NCBI RefSeq assembly: GCF_023100685.1
Contig: NZ_CP090064.1
Location: 1,674,001-1,738,000 of the forward strand
Direction of reading: 5' to 3'
Length of the DNA: 64,000 nucleotides
Source of the DNA: Proteus vulgaris
GTDB lineage: Bacteria > Pseudomonadota > Gammaproteobacteria > Enterobacterales > Enterobacteriaceae
The notes beneath the pieces were generated by a model. That model saw only the letters and a program-made list of their open reading frames with translations. It searched no databases and had not been told where the DNA came from. Shown one piece after another: positions 1 through 9,482 of this stretch; within the stretch, counting starts at the first letter, position 1; each line of letters starts with the position of its first letter. The position numbers and the translations under genes were made by a program.

Positions 1-2
1 GC

Positions 3-3000
3 GATAATATTTATATAAAAAGTCAGCAATTTGATAATAGTGCGAAACTTGATGAGATTGCGCCCGTATTAGCATCTCGTGAAAATTTACAGCTTTTCAG
101 TAATAAGATAAATAATCGTAATCATGCCCTGATTTATAGTGGCGATGATATGGCAATTGCGGGTTTTGATACCAAAAATCTGTCAGAAAGTATCGCTGCT
201 GATGTCCTTAATAATGAAAGTGCATCAATTGAAGCAAATGGGAATTTATTTGCTCATGTTTCAGAAATTAATAACCGTGATCTCTATTTAAAAATAAGTG
301 ATCCTGAAAAAGTGTCTGAAATTCCAATGTATCAATTTGGTGTTGATTACAGTAGTGATAAATATGACGCTGATGATAAGCGGATTTGGTACAATATCGA
401 TACGCGTGAACATTTATTACATGTTAATGGTAGACAATATAAAGATTTTTATGAATTTAAATATAATATCGTTACAGAAGAATCGAAGTTATTACACCGT
501 GATCCTGCATTAATATTAGCGGGCAAAGATATTATACTAAAAGGTGATAATTTAAATAATATAAATAGCCATATTATTGCAGGTGGAAAACTGATTATTG
601 ATGGAATGCATATTAATAATCAGGAAACTGCTGGGCAACATATTGAATACCATGAAGGTACAGCAATAAAGCATAAACGCCCAGGTAAACGAGGGTTTCG
701 TGGTAAGAAAAGAGAGAGTTCATCTAAAAGTAGTCATTATGGGCCATTTGAGGTAGTGACTGATTTGCCATTGGGCTTACTAGAATATAAAGAAAACAGT
801 AATCAAACGTCAGATAAACGCCCAGAAGCAAGTAAAACTGATGAAGTTATTATATCGGCTAAGCCAAGGTTTGGTCTTCTAACTATTAAAGAAAAGAGTA
901 TTGATGTTTATACTGAAAATATTACTTCTATTACCTTAGATAAAGGCACCGAAAAATTAGCTGATGAATTGTCGTTAACGCAACATCAAGATAATTTATT
1001 AACTGAACAAAATGATTTTATCTTATCAGGGAAGATAGAGACAAAAAAACTTGATGGAACTATTGAGCAAAAAACGGCTGAAAATAAAGTTTTAAAAGTA
1101 GGTGATGAAGTCTCTATTACTGAAATTAAACAGACTGAAATTAATCAGCCAAATTTAACCCTACCTGAAATAAAACATGTAGATAAACAGCCTATAGTGC
1201 AACAGCCTATTGGTAAAATTATTACAGTACCTCAATTAGATAAACCAACAGAAAATAAAACTATTGAGGTTAATATTCAAACAGTAGCACCAATATTGAA
1301 ATTACCTGAGAATCGTTTATTTAACTTAAATAAAGGAACAGATAGCCAATATATTGTTGAAACAGACTCTCGTTTTACCAATAAAAGAGAGTGGTTAAGC
1401 TCAGATTATATGCAGAATGCATTATCGGTTGATCACAATAACACACATAAACGTATTGGTGATGGTTTCTATGAACAACGCATAGTACGCGATCAAATTA
1501 TTCAATTAACGGGTAATCAATATTTAGATGGGCATAATGATAATGAGCAGCAATATCATGCATTGATGGATGCAGGTATTCGTTTTAGTGAAGAGTTTGG
1601 TATTAAACCGGGTGTAACACTAACACCAGAACAAATGGCAATGATCACGGCTGATATGGTGCTATTAACCAGCAGGGAAATCACTTTACCTAATGGTTCT
1701 GTTGAAAAAGTGTTGGTGCCACAAGTTTATGCCAGAGTATTACCTGGTGATTTGCAAAATAGTGGCGCATTGCTTTCAGGTAGTGAAGTTATTTTAAATA
1801 ATATTCCAGAGCTGAAAAACCAAGGTACTATTTTAAGTAAAAATGGATTACAAGCATCAACAGATAATTTAATAAACCAAGGTCTTATAAAAGGAAAGAC
1901 CGTTGATTTAACAGCGTTGCATGATATTAAAAATGAGGGTGGCCAAATTGCAGGGCAGAGTCGTGTTAATTTGCAAGCGGGTGATTCTCTTATTAGTACT
2001 GCAACAATAAAAGGTGACGAGACTAATCAATGGATAAATCGTGGTGCTGCCATTTATTTAACTGAGCCCGATGGCGAAATTGCATTAAAGGCAACACGTA
2101 ACTTAGAACTGACGGCAACAGATATTTTAGCCGGTGGTAATAGCCAAGTATTATTAAATGCAGGTGAAAATATTGAGTTAGGAACTATCAATACGGTTCG
2201 CCAAGAAAATATAGATTGGGATAGTAAAAACTATCTGCATAAAACCACGCAAGAAGAGATAGGCTCTCGCCTTTATGCGGGTGATATTACATTGCAATCG
2301 GGTGAGGATATTCATCTGACAGCAACAGATATTCAAGCCACAGGACTGTTAGGATTACATGCAGGTAATGATATTTCGCTAAATAGTGGTTACTCCTCAA
2401 TTGATCAAATTGCCCATAGTGTCACAAAAGACAAATCGTTTGGTTCATCGGAAACACGCACTACGCATGCTGAAATTCATAATAAACAAGCAACAGGCTC
2501 TCTATTAAAAGGGAATGAAATTTCGGTTTCTGCAGGCAATAATTTAACGGCACAAGGTAGTGAAATTATAGCAACACAAGATATTAATCTTGATGCAGGT
2601 AATCAATTATCACTAACAACGGCACAAGAATTAGAGTTCCAATCTTATGAAGAAAAGATCAAAAAATCAGGCATTGGCGGTACCGGCGGTATTGGTTTTA
2701 CCGTCGGAAAATCAACTTTTGAACAGCTGAATAACAGTGATGCGATTACCTATAAAGGCAGTGTAATCGGCAGTACTGAAGGTAATATTCACATAAATTC
2801 GGGTGATGCTCTCACTATAGACGGCAGTGAAATGATTGCCAAAAAGGAGATATCTCTTATTGGGGATTCTGTTGACATTTCTTCTTCTGAAAATAGCTAT
2901 ACCGAATTAAGTCGAACTAAAAGTAAACAAAGTGGTGTGACGGTTGCCCTAAGCGGTACGGCAGGAAGTGCTATCAATGGCGCTATTGCGGGATACAAAG

Positions 3001-5552
3001 CTGCCAAAGAAACTGACGATAGCCAAATTAGTACCTTACAAAGTATCAAAGCTGGGCTTTCTGGTGCTCAAGCAGTGGGTGCTGTGGCGTTAGATAATGC
3101 CCAATCAGGTACAGATAATGAAAGCACAACGTTAATTGGCGCTAATGTTTCTTATGGTAAAAGTTCTTCTGGATCAGAAACCATACACCAACGAAATATT
3201 GCTCAAGGCAGTAGTTTAAGTGCAGGTGAAAACCTCTCTATCACCGCAACAGGGAAAGAAACAGGTGATATCACTGTTACGGGCAGTGAACTGCAAGCTG
3301 GCAACGATCTCTCGTTGATTGCTACCCGTGATATCACTTTACAGTCAGCACAAAACCAAGAAACAACAGACAGCAAAAACGAAAGTAAAAGTGCTTCTGT
3401 TGGCGTTGGTGTAACGGTAGGCTCTGGCGGTGTTGGCGTTAACATTAATGCCAATGGTAGCCGAGGTAAGGGATTTGAAGAGGGCGATCATACTTATTAT
3501 ACCAATACGACGCTAAATGCAGGGCAAACTCTTACCTTACAAAGTGGTCAAGATACAACCCTAAAAGGCGCACAAGCTCAAGGTGATAAAGTTATTGCGA
3601 AAGTGGGTGGGGATTTACACCTTGAAAGCCAGCAATCCATTGATGACTACAAATCGAAGCAATCGAGCGAAAGTGTGGGTGGTAGTGTCAATGTGATGGG
3701 CACACCGGGAGGTTCAGCCAATATCTCGTTTAGTCGCGATAAAATGGACAGTAAATACCGTTCAGTGGAAGAACAAACCGGCTTATTTGCAGGCAATCAA
3801 GGATTTGATCTTACCGTGGGTAAACATACCCAACTTGATGGTGCGGTGATCAGCAGTAAAGCCGATGCAAAAAATAATCAGTTAGATACAGGTACATTAG
3901 GCTTTAGTGATATCCATAATTACGCAGAATATAAAGTTGAGCATCAATCTGGTGGTGTAAGTACTTCAGGTGGCGTTGAAGGGAATATGCTGGCGAATGT
4001 GGGCCATGCGTTAGCTATGGCAGGCAACCATAGTGACAGCGCTGAAAACACCACTCAATCTGCGGTATCACAAGGGACATGGATTGTGCGTGATAGCGAT
4101 AATCAACAGCAAGATATCGCACAATTAAGCCAAGATACCGATAATGCTCACACCACGTTAAATAAAATTTTCGACAAAGAGAAAGAGCAAAACCGTCAAC
4201 AAAAACAACAGTTGGTGGGCGAAATTGGGGCGCAGGTTATCGACTTAGCAACCACGGTGGACACTATTCGTGGCACGAACCAAGCGAAAGCTGATTCAAA
4301 ACTCGATAATCTTTCTGATACTGCTTACGACAATCTCTATCAAGCCCTTTCAGAAACCAACGATAACGTTACTGAGCGTGATATTCAGAATCACCTCTTC
4401 CAGCAAGCCTTACAGGATTATACTAACCAATCCGACTTTGGTACGGGCGGTAAATATACCCGTGCAATCCAAGCCATCACCGCATTTACGCAAGGTGTAA
4501 TGGGCAACAATATTGTTACCGCGATTGCTAATGGTTCCGCGCCTTATCTTGCTAACGAAGTGAAAAACCAAATTCAAGGTAACAGTGTTGAAAGTGATAT
4601 TCAGCGCACGATAGCGCACGGCTTACTGAATGCAGGCCTTGCGTTGGCAAAAGGTGAGAATGCAGTAGTGCAAGCTTCTGGCGCAATGACAGGGGAAACA
4701 GTGGGTATTTTATCGCACTCACTTTATGGCAAAACCCCCGAAGAACTCACCGAGACTGAAAAGCAGAATATAAGTGCATGGGCAACGTTAACTTCCGGGA
4801 TTGTCGGCGGTTTAATCAGCGATAATAGCACCGGAGTTGCCAATGCCGCCCAAGCTGGGAAAGTGGTGGTTGAGAATAACTTACTGGGTGGAAATGAGCT
4901 AATGCATACTCAACTGGCACAGGAATATGGTAAGGATAGAATGTCATGTGTGGAAAATTCTAATTCTGAATCATGTCAGAGAGGCAAAGCGCTACAACAA
5001 GCTTATATTTATGCTTTAGCAACAGGTAGTACGGGAAGTGTTTCTTTGCTTTCAACAAGTGCGCGAGTTATGTGGTTTATCGGTGCTGGTGCCAATTCAG
5101 GAGTACAATATATCGATTCAAAAAAAGTTAACCCAGTGAATGCAATAATTGCAGGTTGGGTAAATGTAATGACAATAGGAGAAGGATGGAAAAGTACAGT
5201 TTTCTTTAATGCAGCAGGAGGAGCCCTGACGAATACGATAAATGATGAAAGTGCAGCGATGGGGGCAATCACGACAGGAAGTGGAGCATTAATGGGATAT
5301 GGATTAGGTAATTTTATAGTAAAACCTGTAACTAATTGGGTTGGTAAAATAATAACAAAAGGCAATAATCCCAGATTTAATGAAGTGTTGAGAAAATATT
5401 CAGAGTCAGAGGTTAAGGGAAGGTCTTATATTATGCAGGAAGTATCCGAAAGTAAAATTCCTTCTGGAGCGGGTAACTTAAGTAGTAGTGCTATATCTGA
5501 ATTAGGTGTTTTTTATATACAAAAAAAATATGAAGAGGAAAAAAAAGAGTGA
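3..5552 (+). CDS. cdiA: Filamentous haemagglutinin / CdiA-like contact-dependent inhibition exoprotein, 5' partial
   Basis: This is the large stick-like effector of a two-partner secretion (CdiB/CdiA) system; it would be exported and deliver its C-terminal toxin to neighbouring cells. The frame is open from base 3, so the N-terminal signal and TPS domain lie outside the window; the first internal ATG is at 150. Visible parts: a low-complexity charged stretch, then many haemagglutinin-type repeats of the form LxAGxxLxLxA(G), a Gly/Ser-rich region, then the pretoxin segment ending in VENN (bases 4869-4880). After VENN comes a variable tip of about 220 residues with a Cys pair (C-x8-C) and Gly/Ala-rich hydrophobic segments (for example GALMGYGLGNFIVKP), suggesting a membrane-acting toxin. 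The small membrane protein downstream overlaps it by 4 bases and is its likely immunity partner. Family call is firm; toxin activity is inferred. Confidence 0.9.
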   Translation, partial: DNIYIKSQQFDNSAKLDEIAPVLASRENLQLFSNKINNRNHALIYSGDDMAIAGFDTKNLSESIAADVLNNESASIEANGNLFAHVSEINNRDLYLKISDPEKVSEIPMYQFGVDYSSDKYDADDKRIWYNIDTREHLLHVNGRQYKDFYEFKYNIVTEESKLLHRDPALILAGKDIILKGDNLNNINSHIIAGGKLIIDGMHINNQETAGQHIEYHEGTAIKHKRPGKRGFRGKKRESSSKSSHYGPFEVVTDLPLGLLEYKENSNQTSDKRPEASKTDEVIISAKPRFGLLTIKEKSIDVYTENITSITLDKGTEKLADELSLTQHQDNLLTEQNDFILSGKIETKKLDGTIEQKTAENKVLKVGDEVSITEIKQTEINQPNLTLPEIKHVDKQPIVQQPIGKIITVPQLDKPTENKTIEVNIQTVAPILKLPENRLFNLNKGTDSQYIVETDSRFTNKREWLSSDYMQNALSVDHNNTHKRIGDGFYEQRIVRDQIIQLTGNQYLDGHNDNEQQYHALMDAGIRFSEEFGIKPGVTLTPEQMAMITADMVLLTSREITLPNGSVEKVLVPQVYARVLPGDLQNSGALLSGSEVILNNIPELKNQGTILSKNGLQASTDNLINQGLIKGKTVDLTALHDIKNEGGQIAGQSRVNLQAGDSLISTATIKGDETNQWINRGAAIYLTEPDGEIALKATRNLELTATDILAGGNSQVLLNAGENIELGTINTVRQENIDWDSKNYLHKTTQEEIGSRLYAGDITLQSGEDIHLTATDIQATGLLGLHAGNDISLNSGYSSIDQIAHSVTKDKSFGSSETRTTHAEIHNKQATGSLLKGNEISVSAGNNLTAQGSEIIATQDINLDAGNQLSLTTAQELEFQSYEEKIKKSGIGGTGGIGFTVGKSTFEQLNNSDAITYKGSVIGSTEGNIHINSGDALTIDGSEMIAKKEISLIGDSVDISSSENSYTELSRTKSKQSGVTVALSGTAGSAINGAIAGYKAAKETDDSQISTLQSIKAGLSGAQAVGAVALDNAQSGTDNESTTLIGANVSYGKSSSGSETIHQRNIAQGSSLSAGENLSITATGKETGDITVTGSELQAGNDLSLIATRDITLQSAQNQETTDSKNESKSASVGVGVTVGSGGVGVNINANGSRGKGFEEGDHTYYTNTTLNAGQTLTLQSGQDTTLKGAQAQGDKVIAKVGGDLHLESQQSIDDYKSKQSSESVGGSVNVMGTPGGSANISFSRDKMDSKYRSVEEQTGLFAGNQGFDLTVGKHTQLDGAVISSKADAKNNQLDTGTLGFSDIHNYAEYKVEHQSGGVSTSGGVEGNMLANVGHALAMAGNHSDSAENTTQSAVSQGTWIVRDSDNQQQDIAQLSQDTDNAHTTLNKIFDKEKEQNRQQKQQLVGEIGAQVIDLATTVDTIRGTNQAKADSKLDNLSDTAYDNLYQALSETNDNVTERDIQNHLFQQALQDYTNQSDFGTGGKYTRAIQAITAFTQGVMGNNIVTAIANGSAPYLANEVKNQIQGNSVESDIQRTIAHGLLNAGLALAKGENAVVQASGAMTGETVGILSHSLYGKTPEELTETEKQNISAWATLTSGIVGGLISDNSTGVANAAQAGKVVVENNLLGGNELMHTQLAQEYGKDRMSCVENSNSESCQRGKALQQAYIYALATGSTGSVSLLSTSARVMWFIGAGANSGVQYIDSKKVNPVNAIIAGWVNVMTIGEGWKSTVFFNAAGGALTNTINDESAAMGAITTGSGALMGYGLGNFIVKPVTNWVGKIITKGNNPRFNEVLRKYSESEVKGRSYIMQEVSESKIPSGAGNLSSSAISELGVFYIQKKYEEEKKE
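4200..4880 (+). repeat. Reference copy of the cdiA pretoxin segment (PT-VENN) repeated through the locus
   Basis: This part of the large gene, from about the [17 protein letters not shown] motif to VENN, is the unit reused downstream. Full or partial near-identical copies are seen at about 7418-7503, 8184-8476, 10153-10920, 12926-13472, 14808-15358, 17808-18359, 20015-20490 and 24290-24702. The copies differ by scattered substitutions and short indels. In CDI and Rhs systems such homology allows an orphan toxin/immunity cassette to recombine onto the full-length gene; that role is inferred here. Confidence 0.85.
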
Positions 5553-5782
5553 AAATAATTTTTCTTATTATAGTGTTAATGATTATGTTTATATTTGTTT
5601 CATTTGTAAGTGTAATGATTTTTTATTTTTTAGTGGAGGTGTTTTTTTATTTTTATTCAGATATTTCAATTTCATTTAAAGTTAATGAAATAAAAAAAGC
5701 ATTAAAAGTAAGTATTGGTGGAGGTGCAATTATGGGGTTAGGTATTGGAATGTTATATATAAAAGAAAATAAACTAAAATAA
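5549..5782 (+). CDS. cdiI: Small membrane immunity protein of the first CDI toxin (CdiI-like)
   Basis: A 77-residue protein with GTG start overlapping the toxin stop (GTGA). The N-terminal half is a long hydrophobic stretch, followed by a short charged loop (SISFKVNEIKKALKVS) and a second Gly-rich hydrophobic segment ending in YIKENKLK, so two membrane passes are likely. Its size and topology resemble the small inner-membrane immunity proteins of pore-forming CDI toxins. Close paralogues lie at 6365-6607 and 24996-25229, each behind a copy of the same toxin tip, which supports the pairing. Immunity function is inferred from position and family-like pattern. Confidence 0.7.
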   Translation: MKIIFLIIVLMIMFIFVSFVSVMIFYFLVEVFFYFYSDISISFKVNEIKKALKVSIGGGAIMGLGIGMLYIKENKLK

Positions 5783-5824
5783 TTTTTTCAGAATGAAATT
5801 TTAAACTTTGAACTATTTTAGATA

Positions 5825-6363
5825 TTTATATCTATGCTTTAGCAACAGGTAGTACGGGAAGTGTTTCTTTGCTTTCAACAAGTGCGCGAGTTATGTGGTT
5901 TATCGGTACAGGTGCAAATTCAGAAGTACAATATATCGATTCAAAAAAAGTTAACCCAGTGAATGCAATAATTGCAGGTTAGGTAAATGTAATGACAATA
6001 GGAGAGGGATGGAAAAGTACAGTTTTCTTTAATGCAGCAGAAGGAGCATTGACGAATACGATAAATGATGAAAGTGCAACAATTGGGGCAATCACGACAG
6101 GAGGTGGTGCTTTGGATTAGGTAATTTTATAGTAAAACCTGTAACTAATTGGGTTGGTAAAATAATAACAAAAGGCAATAATCCCAGATTTAATGAAGTG
6201 TTGAGAAAATATTCAGAGTCAGAGGTTAAGGGAAAGTCTTATATTATGCAGGAAGTATCCGAAATTAGAATTTCTTCTTGAGTAGGTAATATTGGTGATA
6301 GCGGGGCTGCGGAAGTTAGTGCAAGTTATATGCAAGACATAATTATTGAAACTGGAGAATAAC
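5825..6363 (+). pseudogene. Degenerate duplicate of the first CDI toxin tip
   Basis: This stretch repeats bases about 5005-5480 of the large gene with high identity (YALATGSTGSVSLLST onward) but has no pretoxin part or start. A Trp codon has become TAG in the AGW motif near 5980, about 15-20 bases are missing around GGALMGYGLG near 6110, and another in-frame stop follows ISS near 6280. The last residues (SYMQDIIIETGE) differ from the first copy, showing it was a diverged allele rather than a recent exact duplication. It abuts its own small membrane immunity gene. Confidence 0.75.
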
Positions 6364-6364
6364 A

Positions 6365-6607
6365 ATGAAAAGAATATTTCATATTATTGTACTTATTATA
6401 GTATTAATGATTTTATTTACTTTATCATTATTGATTGTTGCAATAGTTACTTATATTAGCATAGATTTGTTCTTTTATTTTTATGCAGAAAGACCTATTT
6501 TACTTAGTTTAATTGAATTTAAACAAGCGTTAAGAATAAGCATAGGCGGAGGTATACCCGCAGGGATTGGCTTTGGAATTCTCTATATAAAGGAAAATAA
6601 AATATAA
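6365..6607 (+). CDS. Small membrane immunity protein, second copy
   Basis: An 80-residue paralogue of the protein at 5549-5782: long N-terminal hydrophobic segment, central loop (LLSLIEFKQALRIS), then IGGGIPAGIGFGILYIKENKI. It starts with ATG two bases after the stop of the dead toxin copy. It stays intact although its toxin is ruined, as expected if retained for protection against siblings carrying the active allele. Two transmembrane helices are likely; function is inferred from context. Confidence 0.65.
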   Translation: MKRIFHIIVLIIVLMILFTLSLLIVAIVTYISIDLFFYFYAERPILLSLIEFKQALRISIGGGIPAGIGFGILYIKENKI

Positions 6608-6685
6608 TGATTTTACACTATTTGGTAAAAGTTTTATTTTTAATATATCATCTTGAGTTTAGCTTTAGACGAAATTAATAATACT

Positions 6686-7207
6686 ATGAATATAAAATTA
6701 ATCGAATATTTACACTCAGTTTATCCAGAATTACCTATTGATGTTAGCTATATGCGAGGTTATTCTGATGATGAAATAAAAAAAATCGAACGTTTATATG
6801 ATATCGAAGTGAAAGATCAGTTATATGATTTTTTAACGAGTATAGGGCGTTGTAGTGGTGGTCTTTTTGGCGATGATCCTCTTCTTTTTTATAGAAATCA
6901 AAAAACAATAAGAGGAAGTATATTGATGCAATCAGGAATGAGAGAGGAACTCTCTGCTATTCAACAATATGATTTATTAGATAAAAAACCATTTTTTATT
7001 GCAGTGGAAAGTTATACTCAATACTTTTTTGTTTTAACAGCATCAGTTACACCTAATATCATTTATCAATATGATGAGAATGAAGAAATTATAGAAGCTA
7101 CTGAATGGGATCTAAATAGTTATTTAAGGCATATAGTTAATGCTTATACTCGTCACTATGATCTGAATGTGCCTTTTGATCGACATGGTGAGCTTATCAT
7201 TATTTAA
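6686..7207 (+). CDS. SUKH-like (SMI1/KNR4) immunity protein
   Basis: A 173-residue soluble protein. The ATG at 6686 is chosen because both paralogues (19283-19807 and 25293-25814) begin at the equivalent place. Conserved features across the three copies are HSVYPEL near the start, CSGGLFGDDPL in the middle, ESYTQY, and PFDRHGEL at the end. The pattern of an N-terminal helix, an acidic loop before a SIGR-type turn, and a YDENEE segment fits the SMI1/KNR4 (SUKH) superfamily, common as immunity to nuclease and deaminase toxins. No matching toxin precedes it here; it follows a membrane-type immunity gene, so its cognate toxin is probably lost. The SUKH call is by eye. Confidence 0.6.
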   Translation: MNIKLIEYLHSVYPELPIDVSYMRGYSDDEIKKIERLYDIEVKDQLYDFLTSIGRCSGGLFGDDPLLFYRNQKTIRGSILMQSGMREELSAIQQYDLLDKKPFFIAVESYTQYFFVLTASVTPNIIYQYDENEEIIEATEWDLNSYLRHIVNAYTRHYDLNVPFDRHGELIII

Positions 7208-7213
7208 TTGCTA

Positions 7214-7239
7214 AAGATCCCAACTTACAATGGGATCTT
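7214..7239 (+). terminator. Hairpin after SUKH-like immunity gene
   Basis: AAGATCCCA pairs with TGGGATCTT around an 8-base loop, 7 bases after the stop codon. The T-tract is weak. An almost identical hairpin follows the paralogous gene at 19814-19839. Confidence 0.5.
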
Positions 7240-7250
7240 CGTTAATATTA

Positions 7251-7380
7251 TCATTTCCTTTTAGCCGTTCGGATAATCACCCGTCCGGTTTGACGGGTGA
7301 GAGTGATGTTACTACCCATCGTAAACCCTAACTCACTCAGCCAATTACCTCTGATAGTCAGTTTTTTACTCGCAATTATG
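7251..7380 (-). pseudogene. SymE-like toxin gene remnant (C-terminal part)
   Basis: Read on the minus strand this encodes KLTIRGNWLSELGFTMGSNI followed by TLTRQTGRVIIRTAKRK and TGA at 7251. The motif Lx-I/F-x-G-x-W-L/W-x-E-x-GF-x-x-G and the TxxRxxGxLII strand are those of the SymE family (SOS-induced RNA-cleaving toxins of AbrB-like fold). No N-terminal part or start is seen, so it is a fragment. It is convergent with the upstream immunity gene. Confidence 0.7.
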
Positions 7381-7417
7381 GACTAATTTTCTGGTGCTAG
7401 TTTTTCTAATCTAAATT

Positions 7418-7503
7418 ACGATCAATCTCTACCAAGCCCTTTCAGAAACTAACGATAACGTTACTGAACGTGATATTCAAAATCACCTCTTCCAGCAAGC
7501 GCG
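7418..7503 (+). repeat. cdiA pretoxin fragment at a cassette boundary
   Basis: Copy of the cdiA segment encoding YxNLYQALSETNDNVTERD and on to HLFQQA. It is preceded by CTGGTGCTAGTTTTTCTAAT-type sequence, a boundary also found near 12910, 17785 and 19995, and breaks off abruptly into an unrelated toxin tail in a different frame. Confidence 0.75.
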
Positions 7504-7755
7504 ACAAGATTTTCAGGACCAGGTGAAAAAATAAACATGGTGCCAATGAATTCTAATTTAAATCGTAGTGAATGGAAAAAAATGGAGAATATATGGGCAA
7601 GATCGTTAAAAGATAATAAAGAGATAAGCGTTAAGATAGAGCCTGTATATATAAGGAATAGTGATAGGCCAAGTAGTATTAACGTTACATACAAAATAGG
7701 AAATGAGCCCCCTATAGAAAGGACGTTTATTAATGACTCTAAAGGTGAAAAATGA
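7501..7755 (+). pseudogene. C-terminal remnant of a DNA/RNA non-specific endonuclease toxin
   Basis: The frame reads FSGPGEKINMVPMNSNLNRS and then a WKKMENxW motif, resembling the end of the Endonuclea_NS_2 family (GPGxKINxVPxxSNLN). Only about 80 residues are present; the upstream His-containing catalytic core (DRGH-type motif) is missing because the cassette joins here to a cdiA fragment in another frame. The reading frame ends overlapping the immunity start by 4 bases (ATGA), the usual toxin/immunity arrangement. It cannot be active as it stands. Confidence 0.65.
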
Positions 7756-8084
7756 AAACAGATCAGGAAATATATAATAATATAGGTACGTTATTGTATA
7801 ACATAGCCCCTAATGAGGCTAAAAAGATAAATATGAGGGCTAATTTATCAGTTGAAGGTAATACATGTGAATATGAATATGATTATCTTGACAATGAAAA
7901 TTCATTGAAATGGCTTACAGCTGGTGGTGTTGCAAATACACATATGCTCCACAATTTGGTTGAACTGAGAAATTATTATATAGAACATAATTTAACTAAT
8001 GATCTACCTATTTGGAAAGGCTGTGAAGTAACTTTAGATTTAGAAACAATGAAAATTAATATAGATTTTAAGTACGAAAATTAA
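7752..8084 (+). CDS. YezG-like (DUF600) immunity protein
   Basis: A 110-residue soluble protein starting with ATG inside the toxin stop overlap. The pattern IYNNIGTLLYNIAPNEAKKI, an acidic two-strand middle, and a C-terminal strand before FKYEN resembles YezG-family immunity proteins, whose Bacillus founder neutralises the YeeF non-specific endonuclease toxin. Its partner here is the truncated endonuclease just upstream, so the pairing of family types agrees. The family call was made by eye and not tested by search. Confidence 0.6.
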   Translation: MKTDQEIYNNIGTLLYNIAPNEAKKINMRANLSVEGNTCEYEYDYLDNENSLKWLTAGGVANTHMLHNLVELRNYYIEHNLTNDLPIWKGCEVTLDLETMKINIDFKYEN

Positions 8085-8105
8085 ATTACAATCTCGAACG
8101 CTATT

Positions 8106-8126
8106 GTGGATCCCAAAGGGATCCAC
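8106..8126 (+). terminator. Hairpin after the YezG-like gene
   Basis: A perfect stem GTGGATCCC-AAA-GGGATCCAC, 21 bases after the stop codon, without a long T-tract. It belongs to the recurring GATCCC-type hairpins behind immunity genes in this locus. Confidence 0.5.
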
Positions 8127-8137
8127 CTTGTGACTTT

Positions 8138-8172
8138 ACTCTCCTTCAGCTTCTTACCAATAATAGTCAGTT
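8138..8172 (-). pseudogene. SymE-like toxin gene fragment
   Basis: On the minus strand this reads QLTIIGKKLKES, matching the KLTIxGKW core of the other SymE remnants. Only about 12 codons survive, between an immunity-gene hairpin and the next cdiA fragment. Too short to identify alone; the call rests on the repeated context. Confidence 0.4.
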
Positions 8173-8183
8173 GGGAGTGGACA

Positions 8184-9473
8184 GTTGAAAGTGATATTCA
8201 GCGCACGATAGCTCACGGTTTACTGAATACCGGCCTTGCGTTGGCAAAAGGTGAGAATGCAGTAGTGCAAGCTTCTGGCGCAATGACAGGGGAAACAGTG
8301 GGGATTTTATCGCACTCACTTTATGGCAAAACCCCCGAAGAACTCACCGAAACTGAAAAGCAGAATATAAGTGCATGGGCAACGTTAACTTCAGGGATTG
8401 TTGGCGGTTTAATCAGCGATAATAGCACCAGCGTTGCCAATGCTGCCCAAGCTGGGAAAGTGGTGGTTGAGAATAATGCGATAGGTGCTGCTAAGCCAAT
8501 CATTAAAGGCCTAGAAAAGGGTTACGAATGGTGCATGAAAAATGCGACCTGTCGAAATGGTCTTATGCAATTAGGGGTAAATTTTGGTTTAACATCAGCG
8601 CAAATTCAAGAAGCCATGGATGCTGGAGCTGCTGCCAGAAATGGTGATATAAAAGCGATGAGGAACCTTTCACCGGAACAGGTTGCTTATATTGATGAAC
8701 AAATAATTCATAACAAAGGGATCGCAAGGTTAATATTTGGCTCTGAACCTTGGGGTGGCAGGCTTGGTATACCATTACATACTGGTGGTAATCAAATGCC
8801 AGATCAAGATAGGATTGATACGGGTGGCAATCAGATACCAGATCAAGGGCAGACTGATACTGGAGGAGATCAAATATCAGTCCAAATTTGGACAGATACT
8901 GGTGGTCACCAGATACCCTAACCAAGAGATAACTTGACAGAAACACCACTACCTGAAAAACCAACGTTAGATGATGTTGTTTATCTGGCAGATAAAGGAA
9001 AAGATGTCTCAGAAGTAGGTAGTATAGATTATCCTGATGGTATAAATTTTGATATAGAAAAATTGCCCGGTCATGTGTCTAAAGTAGATGGTTTTAGTCA
9101 AAGAAGAGGAATTTCTGGAGGTCATAATTCTGACTCATTTTATAAAGCTGTATCTGATAATAGCGTAAAGATTTTGTCTGAAACACTTACTGATGTAAAA
9201 GGAATTACTCATATTACTTATCAAATACCAACCAAAGATAGAACGGGAAAACTAGATGGGGCTATAAAAATGAAATCTTTGAAAAACAGTTTATGATCCT
9301 AAATTTTTTTCAGATCAAAAAATATTAGACTTAGGTCAGAAAGCTTCAGCAAAAGGATACAAAGAAGCAACGAACAGCAGAGACGGACAAGCTACAGCAA
9401 CAGTTGATGGCGTCAGTTTTAGGATATACGTTGATAAAACAACTGGTAAAGTTCGTAACTTTCATCCTAATTG
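8184..9473 (+). pseudogene. Orphan CDI module: pretoxin + entry domain + ISGGHN-type RNase toxin, broken
   Basis: Starts inside the cdiA pretoxin copy at VESDIQRT, runs through VENN (about 8465-8476), then an entry-type domain (AIGAAKPIIKGLEKGYEWC), a Gly/Asp repeat linker of TGGxQIPDQ units, and a toxin tip containing RRGISGGHNSDSFYKA. The tip resembles CdiA C-terminal tRNase-type toxins with a conserved GGHN. Two lesions are visible: an in-frame TAA at 8919-8921, where the sister copy near 15800 reads a Lys codon, and a one-base loss in a T-run near 9280 after IKMKS. The shifted frame then continues to VRNFHPN and TGA at 9473. There is no start codon with a ribosome site for the module itself. 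The nuclease type is a by-eye call. Confidence 0.7.
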
Positions 9474-9482
9474 AGGTGCTAT

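Noticed and set aside
8563..8964. 133-residue minus-strand frame over the ISGGHN module
   Set aside because: Antisense shadow of the conserved entry domain and TGGxQIP linker; no ribosome site and no recognisable motif.
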